Source of the DNA: JADHUC01 sp964617665
Lineage (GTDB): Bacteria; Planctomycetota; Planctomycetia; Pirellulales; Pirellulaceae
Direction of reading: 5' to 3'
Length of the DNA stretch: 42,307 nucleotides
Assembly (NCBI GenBank): GCA_964617665.1
Contig: CAZUAH010000059.1
Location: 1 to 42,307 of the forward strand
Below the pieces are notes generated by a model. That model did no database searches, was not told the DNA's origin, and saw nothing but the letters and a program-made list of their open reading frames with translations. Both the position numbers and the translations under genes were made by a program. Positions within the stretch are counted from its first letter, which is position 1, and the number at the start of each line of letters is the position of its first letter. Of this stretch, positions 16,184-24,094 are shown piece after piece.

Positions 16184-18394
16184 ATGTCCAGCGGTCCTAC
16201 GGAATACCAGAACGAAGAGGAACAACGCCGTTCGCGTGAGCTGAGCAAACAGCCGTCGCGACCGCCGGGTACCGCGGCCGGCTACGAGCTGCAACGTCAA
16301 CTGGGTACGGGGGCGTACGGCGAGGTTTGGGTCGGTTTGGACCGTAATACGGGGCGACGCGTGGCAGTGAAGTTCTACCTGCATCGCGGCGGTCTGGACT
16401 GGACGCTGCTGTCGCGCGAAGTGGAAAAGCTGGTCTTCCTGTCGGCCGACCGCTATGTGGTGCAACTGCTGGATGTCGGGTGGGACGCTGAACCGCCCTA
16501 TTACGTAATGGAGTACGTCGAGAACGGGTCGTTGGATGACCTCTTGCGCGAGCGCGGCAACCTGCCGGCCGAGGAAGCCGTCGAGATGTTCCGCGATGTG
16601 GCGATCGGCTTGACTCACGCCCATGCGAAGGGCGTCCTGCACTGCGACTTGAAGCCGGCCAACATCCTCCTGGATCAAGACCGTCGGCCACGGCTCGCCG
16701 ACTTTGGTCAATCGCGACTTTCGCACGAACAGACACCGGCTCTGGGGACGTTGTTCTATATGGCCCCAGAACAGGCGGATTTGGAGGCGGTTCCCGATGC
16801 GCGTTGGGACGTCTACGCCCTGGGCGCACTGCTGTACTCGATGTTGACCGGTTCGCCACCGTATCGCGACGACGGGACGATACGGCGGATCGAGGCGGCG
16901 ACCGACTTGGCCAAGCGGCTGGAGTGCTACCGTCAACATATAGAGGAAGCTCCGCCACCATCCCACCATCGTGAAACACGCGGTGTGGATGGCGCGCTGG
17001 CTGAAATCATGGATCGCTGTTTGGCGGTGGATCCAGACGAACGGTACGGTAACGCTCAGACCGTGTTGGACGCGCTTGATGCGCGCCAGCAACATCGAGC
17101 CCGACGGCCACTCTTGGTGTTGGGGTTGCTTGGGCCTGTACTGCTGCTGCTGGTCATGGCCTTGTTCTATTGGCACGGTTTCGGCCGCGCGGTCAGCCAA
17201 TCCGAGGACATGGTCAACGACCAGACGTACAAGAGCAATGAGTTTGCGGCCAAGTTTATCGCAAAGAGCTTCGAGGCAGAGTTGGCCGAGTACTTTGAGA
17301 TCGCGGAACAGGAGGCAAGTCGATCGGACTTGCAGGCTGAGTTAATCGCGACATTTGGCAGCACGGTCCTTGGCGACTTGTCCAATGCAGAAATGACGGA
17401 AGAGCAGATCGAAACATTGCGTCAACGATTCTTGGTCGAGCCGCAACGGCTAAGTTTGAAAGCATACTTGGAAAAGTGTCTTGCTAGCTATAACGAGATC
17501 CCGCGTCCCGATGCGTCGAAGTTTGCCAGTGTCATCGCGCTCGACCAGTGGGGGACGATTGTCGCAGTTGCATACGCCGAAGGGGATATAACAACTCGTT
17601 CGGTGGGCAAGAACTACAGTTGGCGAACTTACTTTCACGGGGGTCAAGAAGACGGGGATCGTGTGCGTCCACAAGAGTTGCCGCAACACATTAGTGCGAC
17701 ACACCTGTCTGCAGCATTCAAAAGCACGACGACCGAGAGGTGGCGCGTCGCCGTCTCGACGCCAGTATACGACACCTCCACATCACCACGTCGGTTCTTG
17801 GGGGTCATCGCGTTCACGATCAACGTTGGTGATTTCGCCATCTTCCGCAGCAACCACGATCCGACCGGTTACTTTGCAGTGTTGATCGACCACCGCGATG
17901 GCGAGCGCAAGGGGATCATTCTGCAGCATCCGGTATTCAAGGCGAAACCGCCGTCCCGGGACTACAGGGTAACCGAAACGCAACTGGCCAGAATCGGGGG
18001 CGAGCCGGAATACAAGTACCGAGATCCACTGGCGAATGCGCCTGGGGGCGAAGAGTATGCTGGCAACTGGATCGCAGCAACCGAGCCGGTTCGGCTGCCT
18101 GGGCGCGGCCAAGCAGCAGGCGACGGGGCCAACAGTACGGACCTCCTGGTTCTGGTCCAGGTCGGCGCCAATACGGCAACGGCGCCCGTTGACAAGCTGG
18201 GGAACCGACTGGCCCTGGTCGGGATGATGGCTCTGGCTGTTGTGATCCTGGTGATCGTGGCCTTGTGGCTTGTGGTGTTCCGAATCTTGGGGGTATCCGC
18301 AAGGACTCGGCCGCGCGAGAATCCGGCTGAGTCCGACCCAACGTCAATTCACAGCACGCCCACCATCGCGGCGGATGGACACGACCGACACTGA
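16184..18394 (+). CDS. Transmembrane Ser/Thr protein kinase with Cache-like sensor
   Basis: A 736-residue Hanks-type kinase. The cytoplasmic kinase domain (about 34-300) shows the glycine loop LGTGAYGEVW (40-49), VAVK with Lys63, Glu79, catalytic loop HCDLKPAN (153-160), DFG (173-175) and APE (194-196). The usual HRD Arg is Cys, so this is a non-RD kinase. Membrane helices at about 309-330 and 675-700 enclose a 340-residue extracytoplasmic region. Its SVIALDQWGTIVAVAYAE, WRTYFHGG and RFLGVIAFTINVGDF stretches look like a Cache sensor (YxxR/W, LGV-type strand). A short cytoplasmic tail follows. All phosphotransfer residues are present, so it is probably active. It is divergent from nqrA; a link to the pump is only suggested by position. 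Confidence 0.93.
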   Translation: MSSGPTEYQNEEEQRRSRELSKQPSRPPGTAAGYELQRQLGTGAYGEVWVGLDRNTGRRVAVKFYLHRGGLDWTLLSREVEKLVFLSADRYVVQLLDVGWDAEPPYYVMEYVENGSLDDLLRERGNLPAEEAVEMFRDVAIGLTHAHAKGVLHCDLKPANILLDQDRRPRLADFGQSRLSHEQTPALGTLFYMAPEQADLEAVPDARWDVYALGALLYSMLTGSPPYRDDGTIRRIEAATDLAKRLECYRQHIEEAPPPSHHRETRGVDGALAEIMDRCLAVDPDERYGNAQTVLDALDARQQHRARRPLLVLGLLGPVLLLLVMALFYWHGFGRAVSQSEDMVNDQTYKSNEFAAKFIAKSFEAELAEYFEIAEQEASRSDLQAELIATFGSTVLGDLSNAEMTEEQIETLRQRFLVEPQRLSLKAYLEKCLASYNEIPRPDASKFASVIALDQWGTIVAVAYAEGDITTRSVGKNYSWRTYFHGGQEDGDRVRPQELPQHISATHLSAAFKSTTTERWRVAVSTPVYDTSTSPRRFLGVIAFTINVGDFAIFRSNHDPTGYFAVLIDHRDGERKGIILQHPVFKAKPPSRDYRVTETQLARIGGEPEYKYRDPLANAPGGEEYAGNWIAATEPVRLPGRGQAAGDGANSTDLLVLVQVGANTATAPVDKLGNRLALVGMMALAVVILVIVALWLVVFRILGVSARTRPRENPAESDPTSIHSTPTIAADGHDRH

Positions 18395-18644
18395 CAGCAA
18401 TGCTGCCGAACCTTTCGTCCGGTACGCCATCCGTGTCCATATGCTTTTCTGGGCTTACCAAGTTTAGCCGTCTTGCGCACAGCGTCGAAGTTGCGATGCC
18501 GTCATATCCGAGTTGCTGAAACGGAATTGGCGCAAACGCCTGCTCTCAGCCGATAACTTCCATGTCGAAGCTACAAATTGGAGCCGCGCAAGGATGAGTT
18601 GCGGCCATTCCCGGCGGACGGCGGTTTGACGAAGGAGCGAAAGA

Positions 18645-18935
18645 GTGACCACGGAAATTAATGTGCTGGCGCTGGTGAAGGGCAACGAGCGGTACGTCTT
18701 TCTATTCGACGACGAGAACCGCACCGAGACGCTGCGGCAAATCGGCCGATATGCCGCAAATCCGGACCTGAGCTTCAGTTGGTACGACGCAGCGGTCATG
18801 AGTCAGAAGATTCGTCAAGCAACCCAAGTGGCTGACGAGAAGGAAAGCGACCTGGATCCGTCCTCCCGTTTCCGTCTACCGTTCCGAGGCGACAACCCGG
18901 TGGATTGGTTCGATAGCGAAGAGGAGGCCGCCTAG
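18645..18935 (+). CDS. Small conserved-looking hypothetical protein upstream of xer
   Basis: A 96-residue acidic soluble protein starting at GTG 18645 with AAGGAG seven bases upstream. It has an alpha/beta N-terminal half (INVLALVKGNERYVFLFDD), a short predicted helix (RTETLRQIGRYA), then FSWYDAAVMSQKIRQ. The C-terminal tail is charged and ends in Glu and Ala residues (DSEEEAA). There is no membrane segment or known motif. The xerC/D-like gene follows after 57 bases on the same strand and is probably co-transcribed. I do not recognise the family; the clean ribosome-binding site and amino-acid make-up support a real gene. The 250 bases upstream hold no gene I can support. Confidence 0.72.
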   Translation: MTTEINVLALVKGNERYVFLFDDENRTETLRQIGRYAANPDLSFSWYDAAVMSQKIRQATQVADEKESDLDPSSRFRLPFRGDNPVDWFDSEEEAA

Positions 18936-18992
18936 GTAGCAGGCGGTGCAGGCATCGCGTCTGCCTGGCAGGCTGGCAAGCGGCCTGAAATC

Positions 18993-19892
18993 ATGCAAAT
19001 CGCCATCACGCGTTTTCTGCGGTATCTATTGGTTGAACGCAATGCTTCGGATTTGACGGTCAAGTCGTATCGCGAAGATTTGACGGCGCTGACCGAATAC
19101 CTGACCGAAAGCTACGGTCGTCGTCCAAAGCCATCGGAAATCGACCCGCTGGATCTGCGCGGCTATGTTGCGGCGCTTCATGAGGCCGGATACGCCAAGA
19201 GTTCGGTTTCCCGGCGTCTGGCCTCGCTTCGAAGCTTCTTTCGGTTCGCTCAGCGCGAGGGCTTGGCCGATTCGAACCCGGCCAAGCCGCTGCGGAACCC
19301 GCGGCCCGAACGCAAGCTGCCTCATTTCCTTTCAACTGACGAAATCGCCAAGCTGCTGGAGACTCCGCCGGCGGGCAAGCCTATGGGGCTGCGCGATCGA
19401 GCCATTTTGGAGACCATGTACTCGGCGGGGTTACGGGTCAGCGAACTGGTCGGCATCAACGACGGCGATCTGGACATGGACGCCGGGCTGGTGCGCGTAC
19501 GCGGCAAAGGCCGCCGAGAACGTCTCGCCCCACTCGGCTCGTTTGCCGCCAAAGCTGTCAAGCGATGGCTCGCAGTCCGCCAACTCTCGTCCAAAGAGGC
19601 AGGCGGGCCCGAGGCGCCCGTGTTCGTGAACAAGTTCGGGTGCCGGCTCACAACGCGAAGTGTGGCGCGGATGTTGGAGAAGTACCTGAGGCAAGCCGGC
19701 CTGGACCTGCGTACTACGCCGCACACGCTGCGTCACAGCTTCGCAACACACCTTTTGGATCGCGGGGCCGACATCCGCAGTGTGCAGGAATTGCTGGGCC
19801 ACAAGAGCCTGGTGACCACGCAGATCTACACGCACGTCAGCACGGCGGGATTGCGCGAGGCGTACGAACGGGCGCATCCGAGGGCAAGGTAG
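18993..19892 (+). CDS. xerD: Tyrosine recombinase XerC/XerD
   Basis: A 299-residue tyrosine recombinase of normal Xer length. The N-terminal SAM-like core-binding domain (1-100) includes FLRYLLVERNASDLTVKSY. The catalytic domain carries all six residues: Arg148 (GLRVSEL), Lys172 (RGKGRRER), His244 and Arg247 (HTLRHSFATHLL), His270 (LGHKSL) and nucleophile Tyr279 (QIYTHV). It acts with a partner at dif to resolve chromosome dimers. Absence of neighbouring integrase-type genes, attachment repeats or cargo favours the housekeeping enzyme over a phage integrase. XerC and XerD cannot be told apart here, so the symbol is tentative. It is in line with the 96-residue gene upstream. Confidence 0.92.
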   Translation: MQIAITRFLRYLLVERNASDLTVKSYREDLTALTEYLTESYGRRPKPSEIDPLDLRGYVAALHEAGYAKSSVSRRLASLRSFFRFAQREGLADSNPAKPLRNPRPERKLPHFLSTDEIAKLLETPPAGKPMGLRDRAILETMYSAGLRVSELVGINDGDLDMDAGLVRVRGKGRRERLAPLGSFAAKAVKRWLAVRQLSSKEAGGPEAPVFVNKFGCRLTTRSVARMLEKYLRQAGLDLRTTPHTLRHSFATHLLDRGADIRSVQELLGHKSLVTTQIYTHVSTAGLREAYERAHPRAR

Positions 19893-19906
19893 AAGCGCAG
19901 GGAAAG

Positions 19907-19934
19907 ACAGGCCATCGGAGCCTGTTTCTGTTTC
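19907..19934 (+). terminator. Possible terminator after xer
   Basis: ACAGGC and GCCTGT form a six-pair stem with a seven-base loop, followed by TTCTGTTT. It lies 15 bases after the xer stop. The stem is short and the T-tract interrupted, so this is a weak call. Confidence 0.35.
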
Positions 19935-20074
19935 CGCTTGGTTCGGCGATACGCCACGAAGTGACGGCTAGTGCGCACCGAGGGCGAGGGCAGAAAATCC
20001 GTACCACTAGCCAAAGCAACCTCGACAGACTGGTGGTCTATCTCGCAGGCCGCAAGCCAACATCGAGAGAAGGG

Positions 20075-20704
20075 TCAAGCCAAGTCTCGCTTGACCGCCC
20101 AAACAGCCGCCTCGGTCCGATCGGCAGCATCCAACTTGCGAAGGATATTCTGCACGTGTTCCTTGACGGTCTCGATACTGATGCTCAACGACCGGCCGAT
20201 CTCGCGATTACTGAGACCAAAAGCCAAATGACGCAAGACTTGGTACTCGCGCTTCGTCAACGGCACTTCGTCAGCGGTCGGATCCAGCCGAGTAGCCAAG
20301 AGATCCTTGATCTTGTTCAGCCTCGCATCCACGGAAGGTTCACCGCGAGCCGCTCGTTTGACCGCGTCGATCATTTCGCCAGCGGTTGCGGTCTTCAAGA
20401 TGAATCCATCCGCGCCTAACGCCACCGAACGAGCAACGTAGGTGGGGTTGTCGTGCGCTGACATCATCAACACGCGCGTCTGCGGAGACTCGTCGCGGAT
20501 CTTCTCCAGGGCATCCAGGCCATCTGTGTTCGGCATCATGACATCCATCAGCAGAATGCCCGGCTTCAGCTTCAGCGTCTTCTCAATCGCGTCTGTGCCG
20601 GTCATCGCCTCGCCGATGATTTCGATGTCTTCATCCTGGAACAGCTCAGCGAGACCTTCGCGGATCACTAGCTGATCGTCCGCTACCAATACCTCAATAC
20701 TCAC
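20075..20704 (-). CDS. NarL/FixJ-type response regulator
   Basis: The GTG at 20704 has AGGAG six bases upstream, which sets the start; the frame runs on to 20755. The 209-residue protein has a receiver domain (1-120) with the acidic pocket Asp9-Asp10, phospho-acceptor Asp54 (LLMDVMMP), Ser82 and Lys104 (FILKTA). A LuxR-type helix-turn-helix follows (about 148-205; LTKREYQVLRHLAFGLSNREIG and the recognition helix SIETVKEHVQNI). It would be a phosphorylation-controlled DNA-binding regulator. No histidine kinase is adjacent. It is divergent from the NtrC-type gene across 347 bases with several dyads. The target is unknown. Confidence 0.93.
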   Translation of the reverse strand: MSIEVLVADDQLVIREGLAELFQDEDIEIIGEAMTGTDAIEKTLKLKPGILLMDVMMPNTDGLDALEKIRDESPQTRVLMMSAHDNPTYVARSVALGADGFILKTATAGEMIDAVKRAARGEPSVDARLNKIKDLLATRLDPTADEVPLTKREYQVLRHLAFGLSNREIGRSLSISIETVKEHVQNILRKLDAADRTEAAVWAVKRDLA

Positions 20705-20905
20705 ACGATGCTCCTGTACGTAGGACATGAAGGGAGTGAATCGATACGTAACCAATTAGGGTTTTTCGCGGCCTCTTAACAGGTTATCCATTATCATATC
20801 GTTTTACGTCTTCGGGAACCCAACATACCGCAAATTTTGTCTGATAAAATCACCCCCCTCGCCAGCACCCCGAACGGGTGTGTTTGCAGCGATTTTGCCG
20901 ATTAG

Positions 20906-20921
20906 GTAGGGACAACCCTAC
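20906..20921. promoter_or_regulatory. Palindrome, possible operator
   Basis: GTAGGG and CCCTAC are perfect inverted copies around ACAA. The 16-base site lies between the divergent regulators, about 60 bases upstream of the probable -35 box of the NtrC-type gene, a plausible operator position. Part of the motif recurs weakly as TTAGGGCAACC at 20987. Confidence 0.35.
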
Positions 20922-20981
20922 TCAATAGTGCGCAGATCGTGCTGTCTGGACACTTGAGCAAAGCTGCGGTGGCTGTGCGCG

Positions 20982-21010
20982 TTGACTTAGGGCAACCTGT
21001 GACCTAGATA
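20982..21010 (+). promoter_or_regulatory. Probable promoter of the NtrC-type regulator gene
   Basis: TTGACT (20982-20987) and TAGATA (21005-21010) are separated by exactly 17 bases, a good sigma-70-type match. Transcription would begin near 21017, giving a 35-base leader to the ATG at 21052. Confidence 0.5.
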
Positions 21011-21051
21011 ACTTACAACAACGCGATTTGACAGCACTCGTTGAGGCGAAA

Positions 21052-22443
21052 ATGAAACAAGACTCCCTTCTGCTGGTCGACGACGATCGTCTTGTCTTGG
21101 ACGCAATGGCCGACTGGCTGCGCGAAAAGGGATACTCTGTCTCCGAGGCTTCCTCTTGCCGGGATGCGATCCGGTTGACGGACGAGACGGCATTTGACCT
21201 CGTGTTGGCGGATATTCGCCTTCAAGACGGCGACGGTTTCGAAATCCTGGAACACTGCCGCCGGTCACATCCTGATACAACCGTGATTCTAATCACCGGA
21301 TATGCCACGGCTGAAACGGGCATCGAGGCGATTCGAGCCGGCGCGTTCGATCTGCTGACCAAGCCGCTGATCGACGAAGAACTGGAACTGGCCATCGACC
21401 GCGCGCTTTCTCAGCGTGAAGTGATCGAGGAGAACGCGAAACTCAAGGCCCAACTGGATCTTCGCTTTGGGATGGAGAACATCGTCGGCCGCGATCATCG
21501 CATGCTGAAGACGTTCGACATGATCGACAGCATCGCGGACACGAGGGCCACGGTGCTGATCACGGGAGAGAGCGGCACGGGCAAGTCGCTCATCGCACGA
21601 GCGATCCATCGCCGCAGCGCTCGTCGAGACAAGCCGATTGTCGAAGTCGCTTGTGGGGCCCTTCCGGAAACGCTTCTGGAAAGCGAACTGTTCGGGCATG
21701 CCGCCGGGGCCTTCACCGGTGCAGTCGGCGAGAAAATCGGCAAGTTCATGCAGGCCGATGGCGGAACCATGTTCCTGGACGAGATCAGTACTGCCTCGCC
21801 CGGCATGCAAGTCAAACTGCTGCGCGTGCTACAAGACTTCGACTTCGAACAGGTTGGCGGCACGAAGACCTTCCGCGTGGATACGCGCGTTATCTTAGCC
21901 ACCAACGAAGACTTGGCCAAAGCCGTGACGGCGGGCCGTTTTCGTCAAGACCTCTACTACCGTATCAACGTCATCAACATCGAGTTGCCCCCTCTACGCG
22001 AACGCATCGGGGACATCCCTCTGCTCTCAGAGCACTTCTTGGCCAGAGTGTGCGAGGAGACCGGCAAGCAGGTCGATGGATTCTCCGAAGAAGCCATGTC
22101 TGTGTTACAGGGCTATCATTGGCCCGGTAACGTGCGCGAGTTGCAGAACGTCGTGGAACGAGCCGTGCTGCTGGGCAAGAACACTCGCGTCACGCCGGAA
22201 GATTTCCCTCGCGATTTGGCGATCTCGGCTCCGGTTGCCTCACGTGCAACCACTGGCCGGACGCTCAAGCAGGCTCTGGAAGGCCCGGAACGGCAGATCA
22301 TCCTGGAGACGTTGCAGAACCACAACTGGAACCGCAACGCGACGGCCTCCCAACTGGGCATCAATCGTACGACGCTCTACAAGAAAATGAAGCGGCTGGG
22401 TCTCGAAGACCCGACTCCTGTCGTCAGCCCGATGTTCCCGTGA
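21052..22443 (+). CDS. NtrC-family sigma-54-dependent response regulator
   Basis: I chose ATG 21052 (GAGGCG upstream) over TTG 21028. The 463-residue protein has a receiver domain (1-125) with Asp11-Asp12, phospho-acceptor Asp54 (LADIRL) and Lys104 (LTKP). The AAA+ domain (about 144-375) has Walker A GESGTGKS (172-179), GAFTGA (219-224), Walker B MFLDE (about 240-244) and the arginine-finger region FRQDLYYRINV. A Fis-type helix-turn-helix ends the protein (RNATASQLGINRTTLYKKM). The intact GAFTGA loop means it should activate sigma-54 RNA polymerase. No partner kinase is next to it. It is divergent from the NarL-type gene. The 296 bases after the stop hold no gene I can support. Confidence 0.95.
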   Translation: MKQDSLLLVDDDRLVLDAMADWLREKGYSVSEASSCRDAIRLTDETAFDLVLADIRLQDGDGFEILEHCRRSHPDTTVILITGYATAETGIEAIRAGAFDLLTKPLIDEELELAIDRALSQREVIEENAKLKAQLDLRFGMENIVGRDHRMLKTFDMIDSIADTRATVLITGESGTGKSLIARAIHRRSARRDKPIVEVACGALPETLLESELFGHAAGAFTGAVGEKIGKFMQADGGTMFLDEISTASPGMQVKLLRVLQDFDFEQVGGTKTFRVDTRVILATNEDLAKAVTAGRFRQDLYYRINVINIELPPLRERIGDIPLLSEHFLARVCEETGKQVDGFSEEAMSVLQGYHWPGNVRELQNVVERAVLLGKNTRVTPEDFPRDLAISAPVASRATTGRTLKQALEGPERQIILETLQNHNWNRNATASQLGINRTTLYKKMKRLGLEDPTPVVSPMFP

Positions 22444-22652
22444 CGGCGAGTCAATCTGGCTAAATGCGTCGTTTCTCAGCCGTAGTGAATTGCGGTTAAC
22501 GCGAACGTACGCTTGCGGTCACTACCTCAGAGCCACGGCGTAAACATCTTGCCGAACGCGATGACAGTTTCTCGGGGGGAGGCGATCAGTCGTTCCAAAC
22601 GGGCTATAGGTCTGTGACGTAGTCAAGAAAAGCCGCCTGCACACCGCTGGAG

Positions 22653-22681
22653 CCTTCCTTTTCTGGCCTGATTGGTATAAT
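22653..22681 (+). promoter_or_regulatory. Possible promoter of the A-type Fe-S carrier gene
   Basis: A perfect TATAAT lies at 22676-22681, 59 bases before the start codon. The best -35 at 17-base spacing (CCTTCC, 22653-22658) is poor, so an activator or an extended -10 (TTGG before TATAAT) may matter. Confidence 0.35.
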
Positions 22682-22739
22682 TTGGACACATTGTGATGTG
22701 AAAAGTATCCTAGCATTCCCACATATAGAAGAGGTTTCA

Positions 22740-23072
22740 ATGGCGATCACGTTTACAGAGAAAGCTGCCGAAGAGGTGAAGCGGGTCAAGGAAGAGCAGA
22801 AGTTGGATCCCGAACAGTTTCTGCGAATTGGCATCGCTGCGGGCGGATGCAGCGGTTTCAACTATAGCCTGCAGTTCGATAGTCAGTTCGACGAAAAAGC
22901 GGACAGCAAATACGACTGCCATGGCGTTGATGTCGTGGTGGACAAGAAAAGTGCTCTGTATCTAGACGGCACTACCGTAGATTTTCTCGATGACATCGGA
23001 CAGCGCGGTTTCGCATTCAACAATCCGAACGTCATGAAGACGTGCGGCTGCGGCAGTTCCTTTCAGGCATAG
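22740..23072 (+). CDS. A-type iron-sulfur carrier (IscA/ErpA/HesB family)
   Basis: The start at 22740 follows an AGAGG site and gives MAITFTEKAAEEVKRV. The longer frame from 22698 has a non-family N-terminus. The 110-residue product is the usual length. The three cluster-ligand cysteines are in GGCSGFNY and the C-terminal CGCGSSF motif, with the conserved helix-strand order LRIGIAAGG, YLDGTTVDFLDD and FAFNNPN. These small proteins take up and deliver Fe-S clusters to apo-enzymes. No isc or suf genes are nearby, so it is probably a free-standing ErpA-like carrier; which subgroup cannot be decided. A strong terminator follows 33 bases after the stop. Confidence 0.93.
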   Translation: MAITFTEKAAEEVKRVKEEQKLDPEQFLRIGIAAGGCSGFNYSLQFDSQFDEKADSKYDCHGVDVVVDKKSALYLDGTTVDFLDDIGQRGFAFNNPNVMKTCGCGSSFQA

Positions 23073-23105
23073 CCGCTGTCGCTCGGAGGCGAGAGTACCT
23101 ACCCA

Positions 23106-23135
23106 AAAACGGACCCCGTAGCACGGGTCCGTTTT
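23106..23135. terminator. Strong intrinsic terminator, usable in both directions
   Basis: AAAACGGACCC and GGGTCCGTTTT are perfect 11-base inverted copies around an eight-base loop. The T-run on one side and A-run on the other allow termination of the Fe-S carrier gene (plus) and the converging ClpP-like gene (minus, ends 23179). Confidence 0.9.
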
Positions 23136-23178
23136 CTTGCGACTGATAGACGTTCGGGGGGGTAGTGTCCGCATGCCT

Positions 23179-23724
23179 TTACGGAACAGTCTTCGCCAGC
23201 GCGGCCAGATCAATTAGCTCGGCCAAACCGGCCTCAGCGAATTCGCGACCGCTTACGTATCGCCCCGGTTTCATCCACTCCGTAAGCAGTTTTGCTTCTA
23301 TTCCTAGGAAAACGGCCAGAAGATCGTCCATTTCTCTCTCCAAATCGCCGAAATGCCGAGCCCATTCGGCGGCTTCGGCTAACTGGACGCTCTCCTCGCT
23401 TTGCCATCGCATCGGATGGAACAGAAAGACGCTGTATGGCGTCACCAACCGGTGATGACAGGCTGCCAAAGGCCATAGGGCGGCGGACGAGCATTCGCCA
23501 GTAACGATGCCGGTTGCTCGCAGTTTGCGAATGACAATTAGCGTCAGTAGCGAAACAGCAGAATAGGCACTGCCGCCCGGTGAATCGAAGTACAAAGTGC
23601 ACTCACCGCCAATTGGGACGCTGATCAGTTTTTCGCAAATGTCTGCCTCGTTGTCTGTCAGCTCGCCCACGACGGGGATTTCGACGGGGCCGTCGTTGTC
23701 TTCATCGTTTCGACTCATTCGCAT
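23179..23724 (-). CDS. ClpP-like serine protease family protein with altered triad
   Basis: A 181-residue ClpP/crotonase-fold protein. Family features are the strand TLYFDSPGGSAYSAVSLLTL, the nucleophile region GECSSAAL, and LVTPYSVFLFHP with the expected catalytic His. In E. coli ClpP the third residue is Asp in GLVDSI; here the aligned GLAELI carries Glu. The Ser-to-His distance is two residues shorter than in E. coli ClpP. The N-terminus is acidic and lacks the usual propeptide. It may be a divergent active peptidase or an inactive partner subunit. ATG 23724 and ATG 23718 are both possible starts; GGAA lies near the second. It converges on the Fe-S carrier gene and is not next to clpX. Confidence 0.82.
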   Translation of the reverse strand: MRMSRNDEDNDGPVEIPVVGELTDNEADICEKLISVPIGGECTLYFDSPGGSAYSAVSLLTLIVIRKLRATGIVTGECSSAALWPLAACHHRLVTPYSVFLFHPMRWQSEESVQLAEAAEWARHFGDLEREMDDLLAVFLGIEAKLLTEWMKPGRYVSGREFAEAGLAELIDLAALAKTVP

Positions 23725-23811
23725 ATTCCAAAATACGGGTTCATCTCCAACTCATCGGAACAGGTCGTAAGTACTGGGCAAAGTGTACCAGTGAGGACGG
23801 CAACTGCAAGC

Positions 23812-23839
23812 TTCACAAGGGCTTACTGCATTGTATAAT
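23812..23839 (+). promoter_or_regulatory. Probable promoter of the leader/GYF-NTPase transcript
   Basis: TTCACA (23812-23817) and a perfect TATAAT (23834-23839) are 16 bases apart. The next plus-strand gene starts 255 bases further on, so the transcript would have a long leader or an independent RNA. Confidence 0.55.
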
Positions 23840-23845
23840 CTAGCG

Positions 23846-24094
23846 TTTGGCCTCGCTTTCTCGCGTAGATGGCTGGCTTGAGCACATGGGTAGACGCCCC
23901 GACGATTGCGTTGGGCGCAGCATACCGATCCCTCCCTTTGGTAGATTTGCAGACAGCCCTTTCCGTATGTTAAGAAGAGGGATGGGCCGTCGGCGTAGAA
24001 ATCGCCGACGATGCACTCCTTTGGGCTGTAAGCAACGACGGTTGGGAGAGGCACAGAGCCCAATCAAGCGTCCCTACGGCAAAGATGGCAGAAG
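23846..24094 (+). ncRNA. Inverted-repeat-rich leader or small RNA candidate
   Basis: The 249 bases between a good promoter and the GYF gene hold at least four perfect inverted repeats. ATCCCTC and GAGGGAT (about 23927 and 23978) bracket CATAC and GTATG pieces. CGTCGGCG-tagaaat-CGCCGACG (23988-24010) is an 8-bp hairpin. TTGGGCT and AGCCCAA (24021-24027, 24057-24063) enclose 29 bases, and CGCCC/GGGCG lies near 23893-23912. Reading frames here look like shadow. I could not match it to 6S RNA, RNase P, SRP RNA, tmRNA or a known riboswitch by eye. It could be a regulatory leader or a separate transcript. Confidence 0.4.

Larger units (their letters stand above)
20705..21051. promoter_or_regulatory. 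Divergent regulatory region between two response regulator genes
   Basis: A 347-base gap without a supported gene. It is AT-richer than its surroundings between about 20745 and 20855. It contains several small dyads: ATTTT/AAAAT around GTCTGAT near 20834-20850, CACCC/GGGTG at 20866-20880, and GTAGGG-ACAA-CCCTAC at 20906-20921. A plus-strand promoter lies at 20982-21010. Spacing and symmetry suggest binding sites for one or both regulators, which is inference. Confidence 0.5.

Noticed and set aside
16100..17200. N-terminal extension of NqrA to 817 residues
   Set aside because: It is antisense to the kinase domain of the divergent gene, is Arg/Gln-rich and has no family similarity; NqrA is about 446 residues.
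18993..19892. Phage or island integrase
   Set aside because: Length, N-terminal domain and lack of attachment repeats or cargo fit the housekeeping Xer recombinase.
23846..24094. Identification of the leader as 6S RNA
   Set aside because: There is no convincing rod-like pairing of the two halves around a central bubble, so only a generic structured-RNA call is kept.
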